10,347 bases of DNA, taken from assembly GCA_028065135.1 (NCBI GenBank), contig JAPTWR010000094.1:1-10347 (forward strand), given 5' to 3'. Source of the stretch: Acidithiobacillus sp. Lineage in GTDB: Bacteria; Pseudomonadota; Gammaproteobacteria; Acidithiobacillales; Acidithiobacillaceae. This document shows, one piece after another, positions 1-7,323 of this stretch. How positions within the stretch are numbered: the stretch's first letter is position 1; every line of letters starts with the position of its first letter. The position numbers and the translations under genes were made by a program. Below the pieces are notes generated by a model. That model searched no databases. It had not been told where the DNA came from and saw only the letters and a program-made list of their open reading frames with translations.

Positions 1-750
1 CACGGTGATGGAGTCCCCGGTATGGATGCCCATGGGATCGAAGTTCTCGATAGAGCAAACGATGATACAGTTATCCGCCCGGTCGCGGACCACTTCCATC
101 TCGAATTCCTTCCAGCCGATGATGGATTCTTCGATGAGGATTTCGTGGGTAGGACTGGCCTCCAGGCCGCGCGCCGCGATGTCCTCAAATTCCTCACGGT
201 TGTAGGCAATGCCGCCGCCGGTGCCGCCCAGGGTGAAGGACGGCCGGATGATGACCGGAAAGCCGATATCCTCCGCGATCTGGCGCGCGCCTTCCATATC
301 ATGGCCGAAAGCGGAACGGGCCACTTCCAGGCCGATTTCTTCCATGGCCTTTTTGAAGAGGCCGCGATCTTCGGCCTCACGGATGGCTTCCACGGAAGCG
401 CCGATCAGTTTGACACCGTACTGCTCCAACACCCCCTCCCGGTGTAGGTCCAGGGCACAGTTCAGTGCGGTCTGACCGCCCATGGTAGGGAGAATGGCAT
501 CGGGGCGTTCCATGGCGATGATGCGCGCCACGGTTTGCCACTCGATGGGTTCGATATAGGTGGCGTCCGCAGTCTGCGCATCGGTCATGATGGTGGCGGG
601 GTTGGAGTTGACCAGAATGACCCGACAACCCTCTTCCCGCAGCGCCTTGCAGGCCTGTACGCCGGAATAATCGAATTCACAGGCCTGGCCGATGATGATA
701 GGCCCGGCGCCGATGAGGAGCACGCTTTTGATGTCCTGGTGTTTAGGCAT
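1..750 (-). CDS. carB: Carbamoyl-phosphate synthetase large subunit, N-terminal 250 residues (partial)
   Basis: CarB makes carbamoyl phosphate from bicarbonate, ATP and the ammonia delivered by CarA, feeding pyrimidine and arginine synthesis in the cytoplasm. The 250 visible residues read without a break to the window edge and align by eye with E. coli CarB: start [10 protein letters not shown], then [18 protein letters not shown] (about 13-30), [10 protein letters not shown] (48-57), [11 protein letters not shown] (90-100) and the glycine-rich GGTGGG loop of the first ATP-grasp domain (175-180). The full protein is usually about 1,070 residues, so about three quarters lies beyond position 1. 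The start ATG lies inside the end of carA (ATGCCTAA, 8-nt overlap, 743-750), which indicates translational coupling and a shared transcript. Identity is close to certain; only the N-terminal part can be judged. Confidence 0.97.
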   Translation of the reverse strand, partial: MPKHQDIKSVLLIGAGPIIIGQACEFDYSGVQACKALREEGCRVILVNSNPATIMTDAQTADATYIEPIEWQTVARIIAMERPDAILPTMGGQTALNCALDLHREGVLEQYGVKLIGASVEAIREAEDRGLFKKAMEEIGLEVARSAFGHDMEGARQIAEDIGFPVIIRPSFTLGGTGGGIAYNREEFEDIAARGLEASPTHEILIEESIIGWKEFEMEVVRDRADNCIIVCSIENFDPMGIHTGDSITV

Positions 751-1885
751 GGTGACGGCCTCCGTACTGCTTCATGGCGTGAACGAAGTCGTCAAAAATT
801 GCACGGGCGTCGTGGGGCCCGGGTCCGGCCTCAGGGTGGCCCTGAAAGGAAAATACGGGCAGCTCCCGATGCGCCATGCCCTGCAGACTATCGTCGAACA
901 GTGAGGCATGGGTCGCCACCAGGCACTCCGGCAGGGTGTCCGCGTCCACCGCGAAACCGTGGTTCTGACTGGTGATCAACACCCGACCGCTGCGCAGGTC
1001 TTTGACCGGATGGTTGGCACCGTGGTGCCCGAACTTCATCTTGACGGTCTTGGCGCCCAGGGCCAGTCCCAGCAACTGATGCCCCAGACAGAGTCCGAAG
1101 GTGGGAATACCCGTGACGATGACCTGGCGCATGGCCTCTTCCGCATAGCCGAGGGCCGCCGGGTCACCGGGACCATTGGAGAAGAGTACGCCGTCCGGGC
1201 GCAGGGCGATCACCTCGGCGGCCGCGGTGCGGGCCGGCACCACCGTGATTCGGCAGGCCCGATCCGCCAGCAGGCGCAGGATATTCCGCTTGGTGCCGAA
1301 ATCGTAGACCACCACATGGCACTGTGTCCGGGTGACGGCCTGGGCGTGATAGCCCTCTTCGGGGGTGCCGCTGGCGAGATCCCAGGTGTATGCGTCCCGG
1401 CAGCCCACATCCTGCACCAGATCACGGCCGATGAGGCCTGGGAAAGCGCGCGCCGCAGCCAGGGCCTTCTCTTCGCTGGCCGCTTCTCCGACGAGGACGG
1501 CAGCATTCTGCGCGCCGCTATCCCGCAGTCTGCGGGTGAGAGCGCGGGTGTCGATTCCCGCGATGCCGGGAATTCGATGGGTCTGCAGGAAGGAGGACAG
1601 GTCCTGGGTGCTGCGCCAACTGCTGGGTTGCCGTGGCAGATTGCGCACGACGAGAGCGGAGCAGAATATCCGGGTACCTTCCATGTCCTCCGGGTTGACC
1701 CCGGTATTGCCGATATGGGGATAAGTGAGCGTGATGATCTGTCCCTGATACGAGGGATCAGAAAGGATCTCCTGGTAGCCACTCATGGCGGTGTTAAAAC
1801 AGATTTCACCTGCTGCCAATCCGGTGGCACCAAAGCCTATACCGCGATAGATGCTGCCGTCTGCCAATGCCAAGACCGCCTGCAT
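743..1885 (-). CDS. carA: Carbamoyl-phosphate synthetase small (glutamine amidotransferase) subunit
   Basis: CarA hydrolyses glutamine and passes ammonia through a tunnel to CarB. The protein has 380 residues (E. coli CarA 382). The N-terminal CarA-specific domain covers about 1-185 ([33 protein letters not shown]). A class I glutamine amidotransferase domain follows, with nucleophile Cys266 in GLCLGHQ and the catalytic pair His350/Glu352 in [12 protein letters not shown] chose the ATG at 1885 because GAGGTGGGG lies 6 nt upstream and the protein then starts at the family position ([10 protein letters not shown]). A TTG 18 nt further upstream would add six residues but has no ribosome binding site. 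It is the first gene of a carA-carB operon. A promoter and a terminator-like hairpin sit immediately upstream, suggesting control by early termination. Confidence 0.97.
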   Translation of the reverse strand: MQAVLALADGSIYRGIGFGATGLAAGEICFNTAMSGYQEILSDPSYQGQIITLTYPHIGNTGVNPEDMEGTRIFCSALVVRNLPRQPSSWRSTQDLSSFLQTHRIPGIAGIDTRALTRRLRDSGAQNAAVLVGEAASEEKALAAARAFPGLIGRDLVQDVGCRDAYTWDLASGTPEEGYHAQAVTRTQCHVVVYDFGTKRNILRLLADRACRITVVPARTAAAEVIALRPDGVLFSNGPGDPAALGYAEEAMRQVIVTGIPTFGLCLGHQLLGLALGAKTVKMKFGHHGANHPVKDLRSGRVLITSQNHGFAVDADTLPECLVATHASLFDDSLQGMAHRELPVFSFQGHPEAGPGPHDARAIFDDFVHAMKQYGGRHHA

Positions 1886-1886
1886 G

Positions 1887-1895
1887 CCCCACCTC
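1887..1895 (-). promoter_or_regulatory. Ribosome binding site of carA
   Basis: The minus strand reads GAGGTGGGG, with its GAGG core 6 nt before the carA ATG. It decides the start at 1885 over the in-frame TTG at 1903. It lies 16 nt downstream of the U-tract of the leader hairpin. Confidence 0.7.
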
Positions 1896-1911
1896 GCCAA
1901 CAAGAGGATGC

Positions 1912-1936
1912 AAAAAAAGGGAGGGGGTCCCCTCCC
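1912..1936 (-). terminator. Terminator-like hairpin in the carAB leader (candidate attenuator)
   Basis: On the minus strand GGGAGGGG-AC-CCCCTCCC is followed directly by seven T residues. This is a perfect inverted repeat (8 bp, realistically 7 bp with a four-base loop), almost entirely G:C, plus a U-tract: the form of an intrinsic terminator. It is oriented towards carA and lies between the putative carA promoter (-10 at 1952-1957) and the carA ribosome binding site. The divergent neighbour runs the other way, so no minus-strand gene upstream needs this terminator, apart from an unsupported 29-codon frame. A terminated transcript would be only about 34 nt. Attenuation of carAB is inference. 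The fold itself is read directly from the sequence. Confidence 0.7.
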
Positions 1937-1951
1937 ACGTAGATATCGCCT

Positions 1952-1980
1952 ATTCTAAGGACCGGAAGGGGAGTGGTCAA
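1952..1980 (-). promoter_or_regulatory. Putative sigma70-type promoter of carAB
   Basis: The minus strand carries TTGACC (1975-1980), a 17-nt spacer and TAGAAT (1952-1957), both close to the TTGACA/TATAAT consensus at ideal spacing. Transcription would start near 1945-1946, giving a leader of about 60 nt before the carA ATG. The terminator-like hairpin would begin about 10 nt into the RNA. Confidence 0.65.
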
Positions 1981-2054
1981 CGCACGGCGGCCAGACCGAG
2001 CATGGTGGCAACCTTCCGACGCGGGTTTCCAGGGGCATGCCATGGATTAAGCTC

Positions 2055-2082
2055 TTGAGCAGTCATGCCCTGATGTTAGACT
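2055..2082 (+). promoter_or_regulatory. Candidate promoter of the lipoprotein gene
   Basis: TTGAGC (2055-2060), a 16-nt spacer and TAGACT (2077-2082), with a TG one base before the -10 (extended -10 form). The predicted start lies near 2089, about 30 nt before the lipoprotein ATG. It diverges from the carA promoter, and about 75 bp separates the two -35 boxes. The match is moderate. Confidence 0.4.
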
Positions 2083-2118
2083 CGAACGCTACTTTATGAT
2101 TTGACGAAGGAGTGCTTT

Positions 2119-2805
2119 ATGGGTTGGATGCAATGGTCCGTGCTCGCCATGGGTGGCATGCTGATACTGGCGGGGTGTGCGACGACTACGACGAACGGTA
2201 TGTCGCCGCAGTCGCAAGGCATGGTGGGTAACTATTCGGCCTTTGCCGCAGCTCCATTGCCGCCTGCCCGCGTTACATCGGCACCGGTGCGCAGTGCGCC
2301 AGCCATTGTTTCCCGCCCGCCCACGCCTTCCATAACACCGCCCCCGGTTCGTTATTCATCCACCGCGCTGCCCTTGACCACCGCAGCGCCAGCCCTTCCC
2401 GCCGCACCGGCTATTCCGGCAGCGCCCTCGGCGGCGCAGACGCTGAGCGACGCCGGCACATCCTTTTCCGGTGCGTGGCAGGGGGATATGGCCAAGGCAC
2501 GGCAGGACAGCGCCCGGTGTGCGGCGATGTCGTCCGTTGCGCGGACGTCGTGCTGGCAGGATGTCTCCGCTTGGGCGGAGAAGCGCGCGGCGCATTATCA
2601 GGCACTCAGTACCCGGGCCACGGGCGCCCGGTCCCAGCAACTGCAATCCGCAGCAAAGTTTTTCGGGGTAACCGGGGAGTGGGCCAGTGCCTGCAGTTCG
2701 ATTACCTCACAGCAATGCGCCGAATCGCCACTCATCGGCAAGATGCAGCAATGGAAGGCTTCTGTAGGGATACCGGGGGCGGCGGTGACCATACCTACCC
2801 CCTGA
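2119..2805 (+). CDS. Unrecognised lipoprotein with Pro/Ala-rich linker and four-cysteine C-terminal domain
   Basis: I do not recognise this family. The 228-residue protein begins with a lipoprotein signal peptide: hydrophobic stretch about 5-19 and lipobox LAGC with the acylated Cys at residue 20. Residues about 25-105 are low-complexity, rich in Pro, Ala, Ser and Thr, probably a disordered spacer. Residues about 110-215 form a small domain with four cysteines (134, 145, 192, 200; C-x10-C and C-x7-C) and several Trp, likely disulfide-bonded in the periplasm. There is no Lys/Arg after Cys20 (ATTTT), so sorting to the outer membrane is plausible. The start is supported by GAAGGAG 6 nt upstream; a TTG at 2101 is in frame but would spoil the signal peptide. 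The gene stands alone between divergent carA and downstream thiS, each with its own promoter candidate. Confidence 0.85.
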   Translation: MGWMQWSVLAMGGMLILAGCATTTTNGMSPQSQGMVGNYSAFAAAPLPPARVTSAPVRSAPAIVSRPPTPSITPPPVRYSSTALPLTTAAPALPAAPAIPAAPSAAQTLSDAGTSFSGAWQGDMAKARQDSARCAAMSSVARTSCWQDVSAWAEKRAAHYQALSTRATGARSQQLQSAAKFFGVTGEWASACSSITSQQCAESPLIGKMQQWKASVGIPGAAVTIPTP

Positions 2806-2872
2806 ACATGGGGTTATTCGTCATTGCCGCGATCATTCAGGACCTCTGCGCCACGTGGGCGGGCGCATTCGC

Positions 2873-2901
2873 TTGACGCTTTTCCGGTGAGGTTCTAGCA
2901 T
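2873..2901 (+). promoter_or_regulatory. Putative promoter of thiS, giving a leaderless transcript
   Basis: TTGACG (2873-2878), an exact 17-nt spacer and TAGCAT (2896-2901). The predicted start site is about 2908-2909, which is the A of the thiS ATG or the base before it. No Shine-Dalgarno sequence lies at normal distance; the nearest purine-rich run (GGTGAGG, 2886-2892) is 16 nt away and falls inside the promoter spacer. This supports a leaderless mRNA. Confidence 0.5.
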
Positions 2902-2908
2902 CGCTATC

Positions 2909-3109
2909 ATGCAGATTCTGGTGAATGGTGTGGCCCGTGAGGTGCCTGAGCAGATAACGGTGCGGGCGCTGCTGGCCGAGTTGGGCTGGGCGGAGCGCCG
3001 TGTAGCCGTTGAATGCAATGGTGAAATCGTACCGCGCAGTACCCACGCTACGGTGACGCTGTCGGCCGGTGACCGCCTGGAGATCATCCAGGCGGTAGGC
3101 GGTGGCTGA
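2909..3109 (+). CDS. thiS: Sulfur carrier protein ThiS
   Basis: ThiS is the small ubiquitin-fold sulfur carrier of thiamine synthesis. Its C-terminal glycine is adenylated by ThiF (or a MoeB-like E1), converted to a thiocarboxylate, and donates sulfur to ThiG. The 66-residue length is the same as E. coli ThiS. It starts MQILVNG, has the VRALLAEL helix and NGEIVPR strand of the beta-grasp fold, and ends in the obligatory Gly-Gly (AVGGG). The start is fixed by the family N-terminus, although no ribosome binding site precedes it and the predicted promoter would make the mRNA leaderless. It lies 47 nt before thiG and is probably co-transcribed with it. No thiF is adjacent; the nearest E1-like candidate is the MoeB/ThiF-type gene at 10068. 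Confidence 0.95.
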   Translation: MQILVNGVAREVPEQITVRALLAELGWAERRVAVECNGEIVPRSTHATVTLSAGDRLEIIQAVGGG

Positions 3110-3156
3110 GTGCTCCGCGCTAATCCCTTATTTTTTTGAGGCGAAAGACAAACACA

Positions 3157-3939
3157 ATGCGTAAAGATCCTTTGGTGATTGCAGGGCGGGAGTATCAGTC
3201 CCGTCTGCTGGTGGGTACGGGAAAATATAAGGATTTCGCCGAGACCCGGGCGGCCGTCGATGCATCTGGCGCGGAGATCGTCACCGTGGCTCTGCGCCGG
3301 ATGAATCTGGGGCAGAGTAAAGACGCACCTAATCTATTGGAGTTTCTCCCGGCGGACCGCTTTACCATCCTGCCGAACACGGCAGGATGCTACACGCCGG
3401 AGGACGCGGTGCGCACCTGCCGTCTGGCTCGGGAACTGGGTGACTGGAAACTGGTCAAGCTGGAAGTCATCGGTGACCCTCAGACTCTATATCCGGACAT
3501 GCGACAGACCTACGATGCGGCCCAAACCCTCATCGCCGAGGGCTTCGAGGTGATGGTCTACAGTGTGGATGATCCGGTGGTCTGCAAGACCTTTGCGGAG
3601 ATGGGCTGTGTGGCGGTGATGCCGCTGGCGGCACCCATCGGCTCGGGTCTGGGTATTCGTAATCCTTACAATCTGCGCATCATTCTGGAGCAGGCGACAG
3701 TACCGATTCTGGTGGATGCGGGCGTGGGCACGGCGTCTGACGTGGCGGTGGCGCTGGAGCTGGGTTGTGATGGCGTTTTGTTGAACACCGCCATTGCCGC
3801 CGCCAAAGACCCCATTCTCATGGCCGAGGCGATGCGGCAGGGAGTGGAGGCGGGGCGTAAGGCTTTTTTGGCGGGACGTATGCCACGCAAGCTGTATGCC
3901 AGCGCCAGTAGCCCTGTGGATGGCCTTTTTTTTGAGTAG
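3157..3939 (+). CDS. thiG: Thiazole synthase ThiG
   Basis: ThiG condenses 1-deoxy-D-xylulose 5-phosphate, dehydroglycine and ThiS thiocarboxylate into the thiazole phosphate of thiamine. The 260-residue protein is one (beta/alpha)8 barrel. Visible landmarks are LLVGTGKY (17-24), LPNTAGCYT (72-80), the Schiff-base Lys101 in [23 protein letters not shown] (154-167), [11 protein letters not shown] (185-195) and the phosphate-binding VLLNTAIA (207-214). Position 158 is Ala where I recall Gly (PLGAPIGS) in most homologues, a mild change. I chose ATG 3157 because homologues begin close to [12 protein letters not shown] at 3136 would add seven residues and neither start has a well-placed ribosome binding site (GAGG is 15 nt away). 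The 3' end overlaps the next gene by about 20 nt if that gene starts at 3920. Confidence 0.95.
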   Translation: MRKDPLVIAGREYQSRLLVGTGKYKDFAETRAAVDASGAEIVTVALRRMNLGQSKDAPNLLEFLPADRFTILPNTAGCYTPEDAVRTCRLARELGDWKLVKLEVIGDPQTLYPDMRQTYDAAQTLIAEGFEVMVYSVDDPVVCKTFAEMGCVAVMPLAAPIGSGLGIRNPYNLRIILEQATVPILVDAGVGTASDVAVALELGCDGVLLNTAIAAAKDPILMAEAMRQGVEAGRKAFLAGRMPRKLYASASSPVDGLFFE

Positions 3940-4510
3940 CAATGATGCCTTGGAATATGCGCGTACCGCCCCCCTTGACGAGGAATTTGTCGAGGCAGTG
4001 GAGCGCCTGGTCATGGGCGCAGTGCCCGGTGGCGCAGTGCCAGACTATGCGGAAGACTGGGACGAGGCGGAGCGGCTGATTGCCCGGCTGGGCGATCAGG
4101 GGGTGGGGGTACGCTTCGAATTCGTGGCGGATGAGAACGGCCAGCGCTGGCATAGCTATCTGGATTGGCAGGAGCCGGTCAGCCACGAATGGCAGTTGAC
4201 CGAGGCGGAGGAGATGACGGCGGCGCAGGCGGTGACGCGGGCGGCTCTGGTCTGGTATTACCAGCAGGAGATCGCGGCGGCCAGCGCCCAGCCACCGGAC
4301 GGCTGGGCCTATTTTGAGGTGGTGGAACGTCTGGGTATGGCCCGGGATATGCTGGCGCGCTCCCTGGACGATCATCCGGTGCTGGTGGAAGAGGCGGAGA
4401 TGATGGCCCGTTATCAGGAGCTTCTGGAAAAATTCAACGCGCTCTATGAACTCGCCAATCAGGCGCTGGATCAACGCCTCGGCGCACCGGCGCGCAGTAC
4501 CATGCACTAG
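3920..4510 (+). CDS. Unrecognised acidic protein between thiG and mpl
   Basis: I do not recognise this family. It has 196 residues from ATG 3920, is acidic and largely helical in composition, and has no signal peptide, membrane segment or cysteine pair, so it is probably cytoplasmic. There is a helical run around [15 protein letters not shown], a Trp-rich centre ([15 protein letters not shown]), and a Glu-rich C-terminal half with heptad-like helices ([30 protein letters not shown]) that could form a coiled coil. The start is uncertain: ATG 3920 overlaps thiG by 20 nt, and TTG 3932 (192 residues) is a close alternative; neither has a clear ribosome binding site, so coupling to thiG translation is likely. 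It ends 12 nt before mpl. Codon use resembles its neighbours and the frame is long and open, so I consider it a real gene. Confidence 0.8.
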   Translation: MAFFLSSNDALEYARTAPLDEEFVEAVERLVMGAVPGGAVPDYAEDWDEAERLIARLGDQGVGVRFEFVADENGQRWHSYLDWQEPVSHEWQLTEAEEMTAAQAVTRAALVWYYQQEIAAASAQPPDGWAYFEVVERLGMARDMLARSLDDHPVLVEEAEMMARYQELLEKFNALYELANQALDQRLGAPARSTMH

Positions 4511-4522
4511 GCCCGCCCTACC

Positions 4523-5890
4523 ATGCATATCCACGTCCTCGGCGTCTGCGGGACTTTCATGGGAGGTATCGCGTTGCTGGCGCGGGCGGCGGGGCACCAG
4601 GTAACGGGTTCGGATGCACACACCTATCCCCCCATGAGTGATCTGCTGGCCCGTGAAGGGGTTATGGTCCATGAAGGCTATGATCCCGCTCAACTGGATC
4701 CTGTCCCCGACCTGGTGCTCATCGGCAACGCCCTGTCGCGAGGCAACCCCTGTGTGGAGGCCGTTCTGGACCGGCAGATACCCTATGATTCCGGTCCCGC
4801 CTGGCTGTCCCGGGAGATACTGCAAAGCCGCTGGGTACTGGCCGTGGCGGGTACCCACGGCAAGACCACGACGACCTCCATCCTGACCTGGATATTGCAG
4901 GAGGCAGGACTCGATCCGGGGTTTCTCATCGGTGGGGAGGCGCGCAATTTCGGTGTGTCGGCGCGGCTGACGGATAGCCCTTTTTTTGTGATCGAGGCGG
5001 ATGAGTATGACACCGCCTTTTTCGATAAACGTTCCAAGTTCGTGCACTATCACCCGCGGACGCTGATACTCAACAATCTGGAATACGACCATGCCGATAT
5101 ATTTCCGGATGTAGAGGCGATCATCACCGAGTTTCACCACCTGCTGCGCACCGTACCCGGCGCGGGCGCGGTTATCGTGAATGATGGAGTACCAGCGCTG
5201 AAACGGGTGCTGGAGCGCGGTTGTTGGACGCCACTGCAACGCTTTGCCGGTACGGGTGAGTGGCAGGTGCGGCTGGACGCTGTGGATGGCAGCCGTTTTA
5301 CCGTGCTGGAGCAGGACGTCGAGCGCGGGCAAGTCAGTTGGGAGATGGCCGGGTCCTTCAACGCCGAGAATGCATTAGCGGCCTTGCTGGCGGCGCGGCA
5401 TGCCGGGGTACCGCTAGCGGTCGGATGTGTGGCATTGCGCAACTTTCAGGGGGTGCGGCGGCGCCTGGAGCTGTGTGGACGGGCTGGTGGCGTGGCGGTG
5501 TATGACGACTTTGCCCACCACCCCACGGCCATCGCTGCCACCATCACGGCCCTGCGCGGGCGGATGGCGGGGACGGGGCGTCTGATTGCCGTGCTGGAAC
5601 CACGCTCCAATACCATGAAGATGGGGGTGCACCGGCAGACGCTGGGACCAAGTTTGCAAGGCGCGGATCGAGCGTTTGTCTATGCTCCGGCAGATCTGGG
5701 TTGGGATGTGGCGGCAGCCCTGGATTCCGCCGCGCAAGTTTATGTCGATATGGACGCGCTCTTGCGGGCGCTGGACGCAGAATTGCGCCCGGGGGATCAC
5801 ATACTCATCATGAGCAACGGTGCCTTCGGCGGGATTCACGGACGCCTGCTCGAACGTCTCGCCCGCCGGGATGTACCGGCAGGGTCGTAA
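4523..5890 (+). CDS. mpl: UDP-N-acetylmuramate:L-alanyl-gamma-D-glutamyl-meso-diaminopimelate ligase
   Basis: Mpl recycles murein by attaching the free tripeptide L-Ala-D-Glu-mDAP to UDP-MurNAc, bypassing MurC, MurD and MurE. The 455-residue length is close to E. coli Mpl (457). Domains in order: N-terminal Rossmann-like UDP-binding domain ([11 protein letters not shown] 5-15, [10 protein letters not shown] 30-39), central ATP-binding domain with P-loop [10 protein letters not shown] (109-118), EADEYD (158-163) and [11 protein letters not shown] (184-194), and C-terminal domain with the substrate motif [11 protein letters not shown] (327-337) and [10 protein letters not shown] (359-368). GVCGTFMGG and the SNTMKMG motif favour Mpl over MurC. 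No Shine-Dalgarno sequence precedes the ATG; with the upstream stop only 12 nt away, reinitiation is plausible. It indicates a peptidoglycan recycling route in this organism. Confidence 0.95.
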   Translation: MHIHVLGVCGTFMGGIALLARAAGHQVTGSDAHTYPPMSDLLAREGVMVHEGYDPAQLDPVPDLVLIGNALSRGNPCVEAVLDRQIPYDSGPAWLSREILQSRWVLAVAGTHGKTTTTSILTWILQEAGLDPGFLIGGEARNFGVSARLTDSPFFVIEADEYDTAFFDKRSKFVHYHPRTLILNNLEYDHADIFPDVEAIITEFHHLLRTVPGAGAVIVNDGVPALKRVLERGCWTPLQRFAGTGEWQVRLDAVDGSRFTVLEQDVERGQVSWEMAGSFNAENALAALLAARHAGVPLAVGCVALRNFQGVRRRLELCGRAGGVAVYDDFAHHPTAIAATITALRGRMAGTGRLIAVLEPRSNTMKMGVHRQTLGPSLQGADRAFVYAPADLGWDVAAALDSAAQVYVDMDALLRALDAELRPGDHILIMSNGAFGGIHGRLLERLARRDVPAGS

Positions 5891-5910
5891 TCCCGGGTTC
5901 CATCCGGGTC

Positions 5911-5916
5911 AAGGAG
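5911..5916 (+). promoter_or_regulatory. Ribosome binding site of ubiX
   Basis: AAGGAG five bases before the ATG at 5922. It decides the ubiX start against longer in-frame extensions that would run back into mpl. It is the only strong Shine-Dalgarno sequence in the thiS-to-ubiX series. Confidence 0.75.
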
Positions 5917-5921
5917 CGCTA

Positions 5922-6539
5922 ATGGAAGATCGGCGACGGCAGGATCGGGTTTGTGTGGCGATAAGCGGCGCTTCCGGTGCCGCTTATGGATTGCGGCTGG
6001 TGGAGGTGCTCCTGACCGCCGGGGTGCGGGTCTATCTGCTGATATCGGACGCGGCGCGGGTGGTTTGCCGTGAGGAGTTGAGTCTGGATCTCCCGGATAC
6101 GGCTGAGGCGGTGACCCGTTTCCTCAATGAACGGTTCGGCGCCGACCCGGACCTGTTATCGGTTTATGCCCAGGATGACTGGCTGTCTCCCGTGGCCTCC
6201 GGCTCCAATGCGGCTCAGGCCATGGTGGTCTGTCCCTGTTCCGGGGGGACACTGGCCGCCATTGCCCACGGGCTGTCCGAGAATCTGATCGAGCGCGCCG
6301 CCGATGTGATGCTGAAAGAAGGCCTGAAACTCATTCTGGTGCCCCGCGAAAGCCCCGTCTCGACGATTCATCTGGAAAATATGCTGAAGCTGGCACAGAT
6401 GGGGGTACGCATTCTGCCGGCGAGCCCCGGTTTTTACCACCACCCCCAAAAAATCGAAGATTTGGTGGATTTCATCGTGGCGCGGATTCTGGACCAACTG
6501 GGGTTGCCGAACCGGATTGCGCAGCGCTGGGGAGAGTAG
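5922..6539 (+). CDS. ubiX: Flavin prenyltransferase UbiX
   Basis: UbiX joins a dimethylallyl group to FMN to make prenyl-FMN, the cofactor of UbiD-type decarboxylases in ubiquinone synthesis. The 205-residue protein shows the family landmarks: flavin-binding SGASGAAYG (15-23), [24 protein letters not shown] (92-115), [15 protein letters not shown] (119-133), [23 protein letters not shown] (139-161) and the C-terminal [10 protein letters not shown] (166-175). The gene follows mpl after 31 nt. A small CCCGG/CCGGG hairpin lies in that gap but has no U-tract. The last 68 nt overlap the 3' end of mlaF on the other strand, so no terminator can lie between the two genes. No ubiD is seen nearby. Confidence 0.95.
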   Translation: MEDRRRQDRVCVAISGASGAAYGLRLVEVLLTAGVRVYLLISDAARVVCREELSLDLPDTAEAVTRFLNERFGADPDLLSVYAQDDWLSPVASGSNAAQAMVVCPCSGGTLAAIAHGLSENLIERAADVMLKEGLKLILVPRESPVSTIHLENMLKLAQMGVRILPASPGFYHHPQKIEDLVDFIVARILDQLGLPNRIAQRWGE

Positions 6540-7323
6540 GGCATTTTTCTGCGGCGCGGAGGCTGGTCAGCAGGCGCTCGCCCCGTTCCCCATGAAAGAA
6601 TGCACGAATATAGGGGAAGTCCACCTGTTGAACCTCGATCAGTGAACCGACCGTCAGCACTCTGCCGTCGGCCAGTACCGCGACACGATCAGCGGTGGCG
6701 GCGAGGCTGTCCAGGTCGTGACTGACCATGACCACGGTAAAGCCGATGTCACCGTGGACCTGCCGAAGCAGGGCGTCAAATTCCGCGGCCGCGATAGGGT
6801 CGAGTCCGGAAGTGGGTTCGTCGAGAAAGAGAATCTCCGCCTCCATGGCCAGGGCGCGGGCGAGGGCGACCCGTTTGACCATTCCTCCCGACAACTCCGC
6901 TGGCAGTTTCCAGGCGTCGCTGGGCTTCAGGCCTACCATTTGCAACTTCAGAGCTACCAGATCGCTGATTTCGGAACGGCTGAGATGTCCCCACTCCAGT
7001 AGCGGAAAGGCGATATTTTCATAAACCGTCAGGGCGCTGAACAGGGCTCCCTGTTGAAAGAGCACCCCCCAGCGCTGGCGCAGGGCAATCAGTTCGCGCA
7101 GATTGAGCGCTTGCGGATTTTCGCCAAGAATGGTCATCCGTCCTTCAGCGATGGGAACGAGGCCCATCATGGCGCGCAGCAGCGTGGTCTTACCGGTGCC
7201 GCTGCCGCCGACGATGGCGAGTATCTCCCCGCACCGAACGGTCAGATCGAGGTGCCGCTGAACCCAGTGGGTTCCAAACCGGGTGGCGATATCGGTCAGG
7301 ACAATGGCGTCGGAGCGGACCAT
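6472..7323 (-). CDS. mlaF: MlaF-type ABC transporter ATPase (phospholipid transport)
   Basis: This is the cytoplasmic ATPase that drives an MlaE-family permease in phospholipid transfer between inner and outer membrane. In 283 residues it has Walker [10 protein letters not shown] (39-47), Q-loop Gln90 in [13 protein letters not shown], signature [15 protein letters not shown] (144-158), Walker [14 protein letters not shown] (164-176) and H-loop His202. The LSGGM signature and QQGALF motif are typical of the MlaF/Ttg2A group. The start codon shares one base with the stop of mlaE (TGATG), so translation is coupled. E. coli MlaF has 269 residues; the tail after about 255 here is low-complexity (Ser/Ala/Pro). 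That tail is encoded where the gene overlaps ubiX antisense for 68 nt. No mlaD, mlaC or mlaB follows. Confidence 0.9.
   Translation of the reverse strand: MVRSDAIVLTDIATRFGTHWVQRHLDLTVRCGEILAIVGGSGTGKTTLLRAMMGLVPIAEGRMTILGENPQALNLRELIALRQRWGVLFQQGALFSALTVYENIAFPLLEWGHLSRSEISDLVALKLQMVGLKPSDAWKLPAELSGGMVKRVALARALAMEAEILFLDEPTSGLDPIAAAEFDALLRQVHGDIGFTVVMVSHDLDSLAATADRVAVLADGRVLTVGSLIEVQQVDFPYIRAFFHGERGERLLTSLRAAEKCPTLPSAAQSGSATPVGPESAPR

Noticed and set aside
908..1942. A 344-codon open frame on the plus strand opposite carA.
   Set aside because: carA is unmistakable on the other strand, and this frame has shadow-type composition and no known motif.
2799..2818. CCCC-TGAACAT-GGGG hairpin followed by TTATT as terminator of the lipoprotein gene.
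   Set aside because: Only four base pairs, with a broken T-tract and overlapping the stop codon; too weak to annotate.
3104..3140. Poly-T run (3131-3137) after thiS as a terminator, or CTGAG near it as part of a THI-box riboswitch.
   Set aside because: No stable stem directly precedes the T run, and the other conserved parts of the THI box are absent before both thiS and thiG.
3818..5332. A 504-codon open frame on the minus strand, antisense to thiG, the unknown gene and mpl.
   Set aside because: It lies opposite well-identified genes, is rich in His, Arg, Gln and Pro as expected of a shadow frame in GC-rich DNA, and shows no recognisable domain.
5892..5908. CCCGG/CCGGG hairpin between mpl and ubiX.
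   Set aside because: Five base pairs with no U-tract; it could affect ubiX translation, but nothing supports that and the ubiX ribosome binding site stays free.
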